Below are positions 45,517 to 57,003 of a DNA stretch of 64,000 nucleotides, in pieces (positions within the stretch are counted from its first letter, which is position 1; every line of letters starts with the position of its first letter). The notes below the pieces were generated by a model. It had not been told where the DNA came from and did no database searches. It saw only the letters and a program-made list of their open reading frames with translations. Source of the DNA: Prostheceraeus crozeri (lineage: Eukaryota; Platyhelminthes; Polycladida; Euryleptidae); the NCBI GenBank assembly GCA_907163375.1, contig CAJQUW010006340.1, positions 372,001 to 436,000 of the forward strand, given 5' to 3'. Position numbers and translations under genes: made by a program.

Positions 45517-46799
45517 ATGCAGAGTATCAATTCGGCTTTGTGTTTCTTCGATTCTCCCCCTCATCAGACAGACATCATCTCCTCAACAATTGTAGACATA
45601 GTCCCCACAACAAATATCGATGGTAACAACAGCCTATTCAGTTTGATATACCTGCCAATCCTCAAGATTATATTGACTGTCAATCCATTGATTTAGAGTT
45701 GTGTATACAAATTAAGAAGACTGATGGTACAAATATCGATTCATCCAAGGATAAAGTGGGATTGGCAAATCTTCCTATTGCCAGTCTGTTCTCAGATGTG
45801 TATCTAATATTGAATGACAAACAGATTGAAGGAGGGGATCGAGCATATCCATATGGAGCATATATACATACAATGACTCAATTTCAAAAGCAAGCTAAAC
45901 AGTCACACTTGCAAGTTTCTGGGTGGTATGATGATCAGCAAGGGAAATTTGATGATGTCTCAAATACGGGGTTGAAAAGACGAATGGATTTAACAGCGGA
46001 TTCAAAGGAATTATACTTGAAAGGACCCGTCTATCTTGATTTCCTTCGTCAATCTAGATATCTGCTATCACAGGTTAAAATGCAAATAAAATTTATTCGT
46101 ACAAATCCTGAGTTCGCGTTAATGGCTTTTGGAGCTACAAACTATCAAGTCAACATAAGTAATGCCGTGCTCAATGTAAGGCGAGTAACAATGAACCCGT
46201 CAGTCATCAACGAGCATGCGACAGGATTGAGGAAAAACAATGCAATATATCCAGTTAATCACAGTGTGTTGACAAACTTCACAATTGGTGCGGGATCATC
46301 CTCACATGCCTACCCAAATCTTTTTCCCACTGCAATGCCAAAGGCGGTGTATATCACATTTGTGGAAAATGAGGCATTCATTGGTGCTTTTGAAAAGAAT
46401 CCATTCAATTTCCAACACTTTAATGTTAGCAAACTAGCACTCTACCAGGATGGGAAATTTGTATCTTGCAAAGCATATGAGCCTAATTTCAAAGATGGTA
46501 AATTCACACGTGAATATGGTTCTACTTTCACCGCCCTCAACATGTTTAATACAGATGATTCAAATGGAATTACAATGGATATGTACAAGAATGGCTACTT
46601 CTTCATTATGTACAACCTCACAGCAGATGCAGATCTAGGTGGTGAAAGCGTAGGAGTTACAAAGCCTGGAAATCTACGACTGGAGGTATCATTTGAGTCA
46701 CCTTTGAAGAAAACAATTACTTGTCTCATTTATGCTATCTATGATAGCAAAGTTGAGATAACAAGAATGAGAGACGTGACTGTCAGCTATCAGAGATGA
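45517..46799 (+). CDS. Major capsid protein, double jelly-roll type
   Basis: The start reads ALCFFDSPPHQTD, a variant of the opening LDLFDVPPTQTS-type segment of Polinton capsid proteins. Later segments include VGLANLPIASLFSDVYLIL, GGDRAYPYGAYIHTMTQF, YLLSQVKMQIKFIRTNPEF and PGNLRLEVSFESPLKKTIT. Length (about 430 residues) and neighbours (basic protein before, protease after) fit the double jelly-roll major capsid protein that links Polintons to adenovirus-like viruses. The stop codon overlaps the protease start (ATGA at 46796-46799). Confidence 0.8.
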
Positions 46800-47260
46800 G
46801 TAACTTAAGCAACATAGAAATCTTGAGGAAAATGAGGAAAGCTCATCCCTACTCCAAGACAATATTTCTCAATGTCTTTTCTAGAGATAATTTACCTGAT
46901 TCAATTCCTTTCTATCCTTGTTCGCTTATCCTCAATACGGATACCAACAATCTTCCCGGAAAACATTGGATTGCTGTATACATCAATCGTTATAAAGTGG
47001 CCGAATATTTTGACTCTCTTAATCAACCTCGTTTACATGATATCGCATTATGGATGAACAGGTTCTCCTGGAATGTTAGGAAAGTGACATCGTTCCCACT
47101 TCAAAGTAATACATCTCTAATGTGCGGTGGCTATGTACTCTATTTTGTCAATGAGAGACCATTGAAAAATAACTGTAAAAGTGCTTTAGAACTATTTTCA
47201 AAAAACTGTGATAAAAATGATGTAATTCTTACTAAATATGTTGAAACAGTTTTGAAATAA
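46796..47260 (+). CDS. Adenovirus-type cysteine protease
   Basis: The 154-residue product has the catalytic set in order: His in PGKHWIAVYI (about residue 58), the acidic residue in AEYFDSLNQ (about 76), Gln in FPLQSNTS and Cys in LMCGGYVLYF (about 110-115). This is the fold of adenain and Ulp1-like proteases, which in virus-like particles mature the capsid proteins; GG-rich sites in the neighbouring basic proteins are possible substrates. It overlaps the capsid gene by 4 bp, suggesting joint expression. One clean frame of normal length. Confidence 0.85.
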   Translation: MSNLSNIEILRKMRKAHPYSKTIFLNVFSRDNLPDSIPFYPCSLILNTDTNNLPGKHWIAVYINRYKVAEYFDSLNQPRLHDIALWMNRFSWNVRKVTSFPLQSNTSLMCGGYVLYFVNERPLKNNCKSALELFSKNCDKNDVILTKYVETVLK

Positions 47261-47369
47261 AGTTTTATGTTGTATCATTAACTTGCTCTCTTTTTTTTCC
47301 AAAACAAGGGTTTATAAGGAAAACAAACATATGTTTATATTTCATTATCTATTCACATATATACAAAAT

Positions 47370-48300
47370 CTACAATTTGGTTTTCATGAAACATTTTTTC
47401 AAATCACATATGATGGGAGGCACATCACTTATGTCTTTAATGCCGGTTATCACAATCTTTCCATTATGGAACACATGAACATGATATGGATGCCAGTTAG
47501 TCAATTGAGCTGCTGGAAATAACTCCACTTCATAAGTTAGATTATGTGATGATGTAACTTTACGGAAATCATAGTGATAGTGTAATTCACATAACACGGT
47601 CATTGTCTTCACTTTCCAATCAGATAATGAATCACTAAGTAAATGTTCCAAAGTTAAGTGTAGATATGAGAGATCACCCTCCATGACCCTTCCAATACAT
47701 TGGATTGTTCCATTTGGAAAGAATAAGATAGTGAGAGATCTATCCTTCCTCTGAATCCTCCATGTTAACATTGAGGGTCTTCCAAGATGTAAGCTCGTTG
47801 TCGGCTTCAATTTGCGTTTTATCAGTAACCATTGTTTTCGGTTGGGTATATTCCTCTCGATCTCTTGTAGATTGAGTTTTGACCTTGCTTTTGTAGTTAA
47901 CATCCGATTTACAACTTCCAACCGTTTGATGTCCTCCATCTTTAATGAATGACGTTATCTGTGGTAGTATCTCCCTTGTAAAGGTTTCCCATGTGACGTC
48001 ACTGAAACGAAAAAATCGATATTCAACATCTTCCCGTTTTGGTGAACAGACGTATAGTTTGACTGATGAATCACACTTTATCCATACCTTGTCATCGAGA
48101 GGAATCTTGATCCGAGTCTTATGGTTGTCAATGAGATCCGCAAAGTCTTTCAGTGAAGGCAATGAGTCAATACTAATGCAAACGCCACGATGTTTTTGAT
48201 CACTATTTGCTACTGAATGACGAAATGCTATTCTTTTAGAATTTGTTATGTGAACGTTTTGAACGTCACTAAGTTTCCATGTTCTAATGTAATGAGGCAT
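47370..48300 (-). CDS. TBP-like (TATA-binding protein-like) protein region
   Basis: The carboxy-terminal half reads RSLTILFFPNGTIQCIGR and later YEVELFPAAQLTNWHPY with VHVFHNGKIVITGIKDISD, two copies of the pattern seen in TATA-binding protein, where each repeat has (E)LFPAL.Y......L.F.SGK.V.TGAK. The spacing of about 85 residues between the two SGK-like segments (FPNGTIQCIG and FHNGKIVITG) also fits the two-repeat saddle. The amino-terminal part is unrecognised. If this is a TBP relative, it could direct transcription from the element's own TATATAAGG promoters. The region is one of the broken genes. It follows the polymerase on the same strand. Confidence 0.55.
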
Positions 48301-48362
48301 GTTCCGAAAGCTATGTTTCAAATTTAGGTTTAATGTCTGCCTAAAGTTTGTTATTTTATTAG

Positions 48363-48532
48363 CTCAACATATCGGAATGATGTTGAGTACAAATTCCTCA
48401 CATATTCATTCACATTAGGACTACCTATTTATTAGTAATCATTTCTACATATCGGAAAGATGTAGAAATTTCAATTTTAGTATGACTACTTATGTATTAG
48501 TAAGTGTTGCTACATGTCGGAAGATGCAGCAA
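48363..48532 (-). ncRNA. Three hairpins with one conserved loop
   Basis: Three inverted repeats lie between the polymerase and the TBP-like gene: CTCAACAT/ATGTTGAG (48363-48387), ATTTCTACAT/ATGTAGAAAT (48441-48469) and TTGCTACAT/ATGCAGCAA (48507-48532). Loops are ATCGGAATG, ATCGGAAAG and GTCGGAAG. The stems differ in sequence but keep pairing, and the single odd pair in the third becomes a G-U wobble in minus-strand RNA, the sense of both neighbouring genes. This suggests an RNA structure in the transcript, for example for processing, stability or protein binding. Confidence 0.6.
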
Positions 48533-48579
48533 TCGCAAGATCTATTACAAGTGGAATATTATATTGCTTTTAATTAGAC

Positions 48580-51500
48580 TTATTCTACATCACATGTGAC
48601 AGGAAGGCATCTCCTTCTCTTCGACGGTGGGGGAAGACCTAGGCTGTAGTGTCCATATGGTAATGATAAATTTTTATCCAGCCGACAGCGCTTATCCTCC
48701 CAAAGTGAAAGACCTCGCTTCCTAAATGATTTTGTGCTAACTATGTGATTTTTTGAATTTATAATTGTCATATCTTCAGTTGTATCATTCTCACTATAAT
48801 AGACACTCCTATGGTCATTATGTTTCAATTTTTTAACTGCTGCTCTCTGAATTCCTTTTGCACGTTTGATGCTATGATTCGTAGAGTCTAGATATTTCAT
48901 TGAATACATTTTCGGTTTTAGTAGGATCATTTCCTCAAGCAACTTTCCAGCACACTCATCCTTAAAACAACCTAATCTAGCTTTGTTTGTAGTTGAGTAT
49001 AGTCGGTGATGACTATCATAGTTTGAAGAGTCAAACTTTTCACCGAAGTATAGAAGTATATCTTCCAGACGGACAGATGGTGATGTGTATAAACATAGGA
49101 AGAAACTGTCGGTATCACCTCCACAAAGCCGCGTTCTATTTATCAGTGGACATCCTTTTAGATCATTGTAATATAATTGATACATTTCCAACTTACTATA
49201 GTCAAGTACTGCTTGACCAGCATATATTAATTTATTTAAAACTATTGAAGGTTTGTACATTTCCATACCAACCAGATCTTCATCAAATATTTTGTGTTGA
49301 ACATAGAGAGGATGATTTGACAATTTCAGTAGTTGTTTCTCATTGTTGACTAGTTTAAATTTTTTCCTTCTCCTTACATTTTCCATTGTTTTACCATATA
49401 AGGAATTATTTTTCAATTTGTAGAATGACTTTTCGAAGTCAGTGTTTGATTGAGCCTTCTTTTGAGAGTTCATATCAATGTATGTTTTAACCAAGGCTTT
49501 TGTGTGAATTTTATGCCACTATGAATCTTCGTGATTCTCATGCCCATGGTCAAGTAAAATTTTAAAATTGAGTAGTGGACTACATAATTTTCCCTATCAA
49601 ATTGATGGAGCAGAAGTTTCTTGATTGAAGAAAAATGTGTATTTGGTCTTACTTTTTCATATAGATTTTTCATATAGTGTGAAAACATTCTCCTTTCAAT
49701 CATCTGCATTTCTGGAGCTAATGGGAAATCGGCAGTGTCATCATGAATGGCTGCAGGATACTCTAAATCTAAATAAAAAATGTAGCCGATTTCACCATCA
49801 TCATCTATATTTTGAGCATTTTCTTCATTTAAAAAATTATCTAATTCCCTTTCATTCAACCATTTGAAATTTGAGTGGGGTAGATTTCTACTGAGTGAAG
49901 AACCGTAAAGGTTATTAACATCTAAGTAGGTCAAATGTCGACTTTCATGTGTATTATTTCCTAATTCTTCAATGCGTGCACGCGCTCGGTGAATGTTGGT
50001 GAAAGTCATACCCCCTCTAATTCCTCGTTCAAATAGATTGTACATATTTTCATCTTGTATGTAGTGTGGGGGATCATTGGAAGAGAAATTTAGTGCTGAG
50101 GTAAAGCTAAGATGTGGGAGACTGACAAAATGTACAGGGTCGACTTCATCCTTACGTTGACTCAATGCTCTAAACACTTCAAATATGTCTGCCAACAATA
50201 AAACATCTAACTTCAGATATGCCAGCATGTAATCACCAAATGTGCTACAATTAAATTCAATCCACGCCTTGTTAGCGTGTTCATATTCACTATCGGAACA
50301 GTGCTCACGAGTAAGATCATTATAGAATTCAAATTGTGGTGGTAGACAGTCTTCAGTCAATGTGTTTAAGTTTTTGAAGTATGAATATGGAAACACTCCC
50401 TTCTGATATAAAACATTATCACTTAATTGTGGAAATTCTACCCTTAATGTCTCTACATGCTCATACGTTTGCAAGCCCTTGGCTAATTCACTCAAGGATG
50501 CACTTAGAAATTGACATGAGTCTAAGAATTTTAGTTTAAAGTATACTGTCTTCCCTTTGTATTCATTTACAGGGACACTGGCGGATAAAGTTATATATTT
50601 TTCAGCAGTTGCTGCTACAACATCTAATTTCCAAGACTTCATTCTTCCAATCGCTTTATAGCAAACGATGTGACTATCATAATTTTTAAAATTGTGGAAA
50701 AATATGGGGAGCTCCCGTCTGTTAAGTCTTAACCGGAGATTGCATTGACTACATAATGTTTGCCTATATCGTCCGGTGATATGATCATGATCACGAACTT
50801 TTATGACTTCATCGCTGAATTTCAATTTACATTTGTTGCAACATTCTGCATTCTCGTGGCGTGCTTTTTCATCCGCTGACAGTGACATTGGCTGCCTAGT
50901 TGTTGCACATTGGTTGTCATATAAGTCTTGGGCTACAGTTTCTAAGTGGTGCAAGAAACTAATAATGCAATTTTCTCCCTCAAAGAGGTAATACTTGTTT
51001 TCAAATTTTGATTGAAGGGCATTATGCCAGACATGATAAGCTCCAATGGCCGCAGGTTTATGTATTTTATTATCAATGTAGCACTCTATATCTGCATAAA
51101 TTACTAAAGGAGGACTTAGTTGATATTCCATGCTACTTGTTAGTACTTTTAGATCCGATGGCATTTTTTCTATTTGTGCTTTTCCTCGAATACAAAACTG
51201 AAAGTGTCGTTCTAGTGTTGTTTTATATGTGAATGACTGAGTGCATCTTTCGCAGAAGTATTTATGTCTTTTTAAAGTTCTCCTATACAATCTTGACAGC
51301 TTTGGAATTCCACAATAGTGTGCTGCTCCATTGTTTAGAATTAGCAAAATATTAACCGTTTGCCTACCAGTAAAGTTACTATTGTAACGAACACCTTTGA
51401 GTCCATTTTCATAAAAGTGAATGTTAATTTTAATATCATTATTTTTCTCAAATTTTGGAATATCTTTGATTGATACTGGTGTGGAAATGCCTTCCATATT

Positions 51501-52435
51501 TAGCTCAGATGTCCACTTACTATATGATTTTACTTCATTCCTTGAATAAGGTACTTCATTATAATGCAATATTGATAAAACTGGATATAGGAAGCAATCA
51601 TTTGCATTTGAATTGACATTAATGACAGCTCTAGAGTTTTTAACTTCTTTGGTAGAGGAAGTGATTGTCCACCTGGCAGTATTGGACTTGTTATTACATT
51701 GAACTCTATATTTTGTACATCATCTATAATCCAATTGCTACCCTTTTTGGTGAAGGCTTCAATATGATTTATTAGACTATTTAGATGATCCTGAAACCAA
51801 GCATCATAGTCATAAATATAGTTTGAGGATGATGAGGTGGAGTGTGCGAGAAAAGTTTCTTCTTCTTGAGGATTATAACGGAAATAACGAATTTGTGCAA
51901 TCAGGCGACCGCGCAATTGATAGCTCCTTAGTAAGTCAGACACTAAACTCCTTAACATGGAACGCATGCTTTCTAAGAATGATGTTATGTCCACAGTAAG
52001 TGTTGTTGGCGTGATATCATACACACGTGCATGGCCATTGAGTGCGCTTTCGCTGAGACTAACAGTTCCATAGTTATTATGCATATTCATCTCACTATTT
52101 GTGTTATGTACATTCATATGCTGTCGAAATCTACTTATAGAGTTATACGTTTTGCCACACCGAGAGCAGTATTGCATAAAGTTTTGTATGTTAGTTGAAG
52201 CGCTGGTTGTTGGCTTAGAAGTAGATCTATTTTGATTATTTGAATTTGACTCTGTTATGCTATCATTCGGTTTATTATTGCATACAAGTTTATGCCTCTT
52301 AAGATTATCCATCCTATTCGTCTTATATGGACACTTGCTACATTAATACGTTTTTCCTAACTTACAAAATTTTTCATGTCGTTGCAAATTGCCTATGAGA
52401 GTGAACACTTTTCCACACTTGGTACAGACAACCAT
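48580..52435 (-). CDS. Protein-primed family B DNA polymerase (Polinton PolB)
   Basis: On the minus strand the region starts with C2H2 zinc fingers (MVVCTKCGKVF, YCSRCGKTYNSISRFRQH), then a conserved amino-terminal domain ending GSNWIIDDVQNIEF. Further zinc-binding sequence (FCERCTQSFTYKTTLERHF) precedes the exonuclease start (LVIYADIECYI), HDHITGRYRQTLCSQCN, FFHNFKNYDSH, the polymerase A region (YLDVNNLYGSSLS), the B region (FYKLKNNSLYGKTMENV) and the C region (CGGDTDSFFL, with the catalytic DTDS). This is the protein-primed polymerase that copies Polintons. The stop is at 48580. The gene is full-length in outline but belongs to the broken element. Confidence 0.9.
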
Positions 52436-52465
52436 GATTATTGATGAGGATTGAAATTAGCAAGC

Positions 52466-52514
52466 CCTTATATACATCTACCATCTAATGACGTCAGCGT
52501 CATCATCAGCCAAT
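52466..52514 (-). promoter_or_regulatory. PolB promoter: CCAAT, CRE, TATA
   Basis: Read on the minus strand, an ATTGG box (52510-52514), a perfect TGACGTCA cAMP-response-type site (52489-52496) and TATATAAGG (52466-52474) stand in order, the last 31 bases before the ATG at 52435. The same three-part layout is seen near 39701-39765. Confidence 0.6.
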
Positions 52515-52610
52515 AACTTATGTTCCGATCTGTTGTAAAGACAAAACACATACAATTTCAACAATTATTTTTTTTCAAAAAAGAAGAAAATAGAAGTTAA
52601 AGTAATAAAG

Positions 52611-54425
52611 TTACAGTTTAACACATTTAACAATACCACTATGGTAGAGTTTTAGGTGACTGCAGCTGTCACTACAGCCACCCAAATCGTCCATCCTCGT
52701 AAGGCGCACTCTTCTGATGCCATTTTGGGAACATTCGAGGTGTACAAGCGTTTCTTTGTTATGCTGTTGGTTGGTGGTTACTTGGGAGGCCAACAGGAGG
52801 TTTGATTGAGTAATATTTCTTAGAGACTCAATCAAACCTCTATTGTCCTCCTTCAACTTCACCTCGCGGGCCTCAACCTCCTTTAGGCGCTCTTGGCAAC
52901 GACGGAGTTGTACCTCAACATCTTGTACCTCTTCTGCTGTCGCGTCGAGATCCACATTGTACTGCCGAACAGGGAGAGCAGCTGGAGGTGCGGGCGCAGC
53001 AGCGTGAGGGGAAGGATCTGCGGCTGGGATCGGAGAGGAAGGAGCTGCGGCTGGGATCGGAGAGGAAGGAGCTGCGGCTGGGATCGGAGAGGAAGGAGCT
53101 GCGGCTGGGATCGAAGAGGAAGGAGCCAGTGTCATCATCGGTGATAATGGAAGGCGCACACTCCAGCTCGGAGAAGCCCGGATGTGGCTGAACGAGACCT
53201 CCTCCTGAGATGCACACATCGCGGAGTCCTGTAATCGAAGGAAACAATTGTTTATCATCTATTTAGCATTTTACCATTGATGAGATACAAAAGTGAATTT
53301 CTCTTACCTCCGGCTGGATTGTGACCTTCTGATCGGTTCCAACCTCTGTCTCACGGGGCAACGAGTCATTCTAAAAGATAAATCAATCTATTACAAACAC
53401 AAAAACATATTTCAATAGAAAATTCTGTACTCATGCAGTTGACCAACTTTGATACTTACTTTTGTAACAGGATCATCATCCTCATCGGAAGATGTCGGGG
53501 AAGAAGTCGCTGACGACGTTTCCTCATCAGATGAAGTCGCTGACGAGGTTTCATCGTCCTCTGATGAAGACTCCCGAATCGAATAGGGCTTTTCTTCATT
53601 GTCTTCCACCGATGTACTTGTCGCTGGCGTCGAAAAGAAATTTCGATGCTTCCTGAGGGACAGCGATCGCACAACCTGCAGAGAAAAATAATATAACATG
53701 CTCGCAACTCATTGAGAAGCATACATGTTCTTGGAAATACTTCATGCATTGAGAAATATTATTGACAAATAACTAAACAATGACACTTACGGGACTAGGA
53801 AGACACTTCTTCTCCGGTGTAGGCAAGCGGGGTATACTGTTCACACCTGTAAACAGCTGAAGAAAAGATCATATTCAATTTCACATAAAAAGCTAATGAA
53901 TAACTTTAACACTTACATTTCTCACGCATTCAGCCGCTTTCTCCTCTTCAAAACTGACACAAGTCTGTTGAGGCAACTCACTCTGAAATATTGTGACAAT
54001 GTTGAAATACTTTTTACATGGTAGAATAATTAATGGAGTAAATGTATTCTCACATTTTTAGTGATGATCTTTTTTTGAATGAAGACCTTGGTCTTCTTAG
54101 GAGGAGGCATCTCATCATTATCCTGAAATATTTAAACGATATATGTTTTTATGCATAATGGACCAATAATTAATTTATTCGGTTTTAAGAAGCTATCCTT
54201 TGAAGGTATTATGTATGATTGGCAGAATGCCTTAGAGGCTTCGGTATTTACCTTTTCATTGCTCCGTTTATATGACTTGCAAGTTAGGCAGTAAAGATAC
54301 GTGCATTCACTTTTGAAGATGCAGTTCTTGTGACCGCTCTTATTGGCATGTCGAACGGGTAATTGGCATGTTTCACAGAAGTGAAAAATTAGGCGCTGTC
54401 GTGCAAGACTCTCTTGTCCGACCAT
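52611..54425 (-). CDS. Intron-containing cargo gene with Cys-rich head and coiled coil
   Basis: The first exon starts at the ATG at 54425 and encodes a cysteine- and histidine-rich segment (HFCETCQLPVRHANKSGHKNC, ECTYLYCLTCKSYKRS) that looks zinc-binding. About seven short exons follow, each bordered by GT and AG with good consensus (for example GTAAGT donors and pyrimidine-rich acceptors). The middle is acidic and serine-rich (SSEDDETSSATSSDEE), then comes a PIPAAAPSS repeat of about ten residues in four copies, and a coiled coil near the end (VEVQLRRCQERLKEVEAREV). The stop is at 52611. The layout suggests a nuclear or regulatory protein. No family is recognised. Spliced genes are unusual in an element whose core genes are intronless. 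Confidence 0.6.
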
Positions 54426-55598
54426 CTCTATAGAGGAAAAAAAATTGATTATAATTTTATCTCTTATTAAATGAGAACTCATTTATATATCATCAACAAA
54501 ACTTTATGAAGTACTACCTTGATATTGAATAAATCTTAGAAAGAATTGAAATCTGAAGTTGAAATTGAAACCGAAAGTCGAAAGTTTAATTTTCATTCGA
54601 AAACGGTTTGCTGATAGAAAGAGTTGAAATTTACAAGTAGCTGTCTTGATATTATTTAATTTCGAAATTAATTGAATGGAATGAAAGTGAAATTTCGAAA
54701 ATTTCAACCAATCCTCAATTTGTTTAATTAAACAAGCTTGAGTTTTATACATCTGTTAGCAGATGACAGACTAAATATTTAAAATGGATGAAGGCTTTAT
54801 TTAGGTATCTTTTTATTTATTTACAAATTGTGAAAATCTTCTTGATTCAAATACACTTACATTTAAACTGATATATTCATGTCTCTTGCTCAATGACTTA
54901 ATATAGGATAAAAAATTAAAAAAAACATGGTTAATAATATAACATAAAGTGTTCCTATCCTAAAACCCAAGCCTCTATATTTAAAGCTATTTGGTTATAA
55001 AAATTTAATAATGTTCCTACTCCCGAATATCCTATAAAGTAACACAACATGACAATGAAACTCACTTCAGAATTGTAATATGAATCGGAGAACGGAGGAA
55101 CGAAGAACGACGTCTGCTATGGACACTGAATTATTTGAAAATGAGTGAACATTCGTTGTGTGCAACTTCTTAATATATGAAATTGACAAAGCAACTATGA
55201 ACAAAGACCTTATGACATCACATCCTGGAATTGGTACGGTTAAACAAAGTTGATAACTCAAACAAGAATTGGAACAGCTGGTTTATTTTTAACCTTAGAA
55301 ATAGAAGTGCCATCATATGTGTTGAAAGATTTCTACATGTAAACAGTAGAGTGAATTCAAAGTAATATGAACTGATGGACTGATGTATTATTTGATATAT
55401 ATGTTATTATTAATAGTCATATAATGATTCATATTTGAAGATATAAAACGTGTGATTTGAATAGAACATTAAATTTGAATTAAGCGCTAAATTTCGAAAA
55501 TTCAAATTTCGCGCCAAAATGTGAATAATCAAATTTAAAGACTTTTCTTTCGAAAATTTGAATTTCGCGCCAAAATTCAAATAATCAAATTAAAATAC

Positions 55599-55633
55599 TA
55601 GGGTTAGGGTTAGGGTTAGGGTTAAGGTTAGGG
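55599..55633 (+). repeat. Interstitial TTAGGG tract
   Basis: About five GGGTTA units, one altered (GGGTTAAGG). TTAGGG is the telomere repeat of most animals outside arthropods and nematodes, so this either came from telomere-repair activity or arose by chance slippage. Confidence 0.8.
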
Positions 55634-55740
55634 AAGCAAGAAGAGTATCTATGGCACCCGAAGCCCATGGGTAAATAAATTTTCGAGTGCGCGAAGCGCC
55701 CGAGAAATTTTGAGCCCCCCCGCCGTGTATGAAGTGTATG

Positions 55741-55796
55741 AAGGTCAAAGGTCAAGGTCAGGTCAAGGTCAAGGTCAGGTCAAGGTCAAGGTCAAG
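55741..55796 (+). repeat. AGGTCA array
   Basis: About nine copies of AGGTCA or GGTCA in one orientation, the first two as AGGTCAAAGGTCA, a perfect DR1 arrangement. AGGTCA is the half-site of many nuclear receptors. The array may be a simple repeat or a receptor-responsive enhancer. Confidence 0.7.
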
Positions 55797-55900
55797 TGTA
55801 GAGGTTTGTATATTATGGTCATTTTTAGTTGTAAAACTTTAACTTTGAAAATTTGTAAACTTAGTCATTTTTGTAAAAAAACTTGGAATTTTTCAAGTTG

Positions 55901-56234
55901 CATACAGATGCATACAACTAGGATTTTTTCATCAAATGGGTACATACAATATATCATTCGAATGCTCTTTTCATGCTGATTCTAATGGTGTATTTTATGA
56001 CACATGTATGACATATAACTAGAGAGCTACATGTCTTTAAAGAATGGGCTAAAAACTTAGTGAATTTAAAAATCTAACATTTGTCTGCTTGCATACAGTT
56101 GCATACAACTAGGATTTTCCCATCGAATAGGTACATACCTTATATCATTCGAAAGGTCTTTTCATTCTCATTCTTATGGTATCGTGTATGACACATGTAT
56201 GATATCATCCTGGACTGCTACAAGCATTTTAAAA
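55901..56234 (+). repeat. Diverged direct duplication, about 190-bp period
   Basis: Two similar 144-bp segments at 55901-56044 and 56091-56234 share GCATACAACTAGGATTTT, GGTACATAC, TATATCATTCGAA and GACACATGTATGA. The copies are clearly diverged, so the duplication is older than the terminal repeats suggest for the insertion. No function is visible. Confidence 0.7.
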
Positions 56235-56460
56235 ATTAACAACATAACTGTTTCTTTAAAAGTTATATGTTCCTATTTATTTCAAGTTGAAGTCTTCATA
56301 TTTGATTTTTTGTTTCAATTCAGTTATTGAACATCATTAATTGTAGATAGTTATTCCCCTTTCCCATTCAGACCTTAATTGAAGACCGATTTGTGAAATG
56401 ATAAAACAAGTCTGTTCATATATACAAATGAATATTAAATGAAGAGATTAAGAAAAAACA

Positions 56461-56922
56461 CTAAATGTCATCAAGGTAAGGAAAGGGTACAAGTTTTTTC
56501 AAGTCCACTTGCACATGGATCCTGGTCTTTTTGGGCGCACAGGGACAGCGACGTGGTGTGTCAAGGTCGATGACTGAAAATTCGAGAGCGGTTGTGACGT
56601 TCCGCTCGTTCGGCTCCATTCGTATGAAGACCCGTTTCGTGTGGTACTTTCTCGGAGCGTTCTTGACTTTGACCGTGACCCTTCCATAGAGTGGCGTTCG
56701 CATGGACTTCTTATTCATGTGACGCATCGTCTCGATTGATACGTCACTATCTTCATCACTCGAGTAGTCGGGCGATGCAGGGGCTTGGGTGAACACCACC
56801 GGCTCGTTTGGTGTTGTCGATCGCTCCATCGGAGATTGGGGAGGTGTATTGGTACGTTCCACTGGCGAAGTGGTACGATCAGCAGTACCGTTCTCAACTG
56901 CAGCTTCCTGTTTGCGATCCAT
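56461..56922 (-). CDS. Unrecognised 153-residue Polinton protein
   Basis: A clean frame from an ATG at 56922. The first 70 residues are disordered-looking, rich in T, P, S and E (TTSPVERTNTPPQSPMERS; DYSSDEDSDVS). The rest is basic with beta-like alternation (GRVTVKVKNAPRKYHTKRV, RIHVQVDLKKLVPFPY). A CCCAPKK-like segment (RRCPCAPKK) is present. No family is recognised. It shares a promoter region with the divergent gene at 57145. Confidence 0.6.
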   Translation of the reverse strand: MDRKQEAAVENGTADRTTSPVERTNTPPQSPMERSTTPNEPVVFTQAPASPDYSSDEDSDVSIETMRHMNKKSMRTPLYGRVTVKVKNAPRKYHTKRVFIRMEPNERNVTTALEFSVIDLDTPRRCPCAPKKTRIHVQVDLKKLVPFPYLDDI

Positions 56923-57003
56923 TATGACTTGTAGATTTAAAATAATTGTAACTTGTAAACGTGAGGATTAGAACCTTTGATAAGAATTGGTACAAACCTC
57001 GGA

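Larger units (their letters stand above)
54426..56460. other. Non-coding part of the Polinton with several repeats
   Basis: No gene is recognised in this 2-kb stretch. It holds two copies of AAATTTCGCGCCAAAA (about 55490-55580), a short telomere-like tract, an AGGTCA array and a diverged direct duplication, each listed separately. Confidence 0.5.

Noticed and set aside
52893-53191. Plus-strand repeat protein frames (GWDRRGRSC and ERKELRLGS type)
   Set aside because: They are the opposite strand of the PIPAAAPSS repeat in the intron-containing gene.
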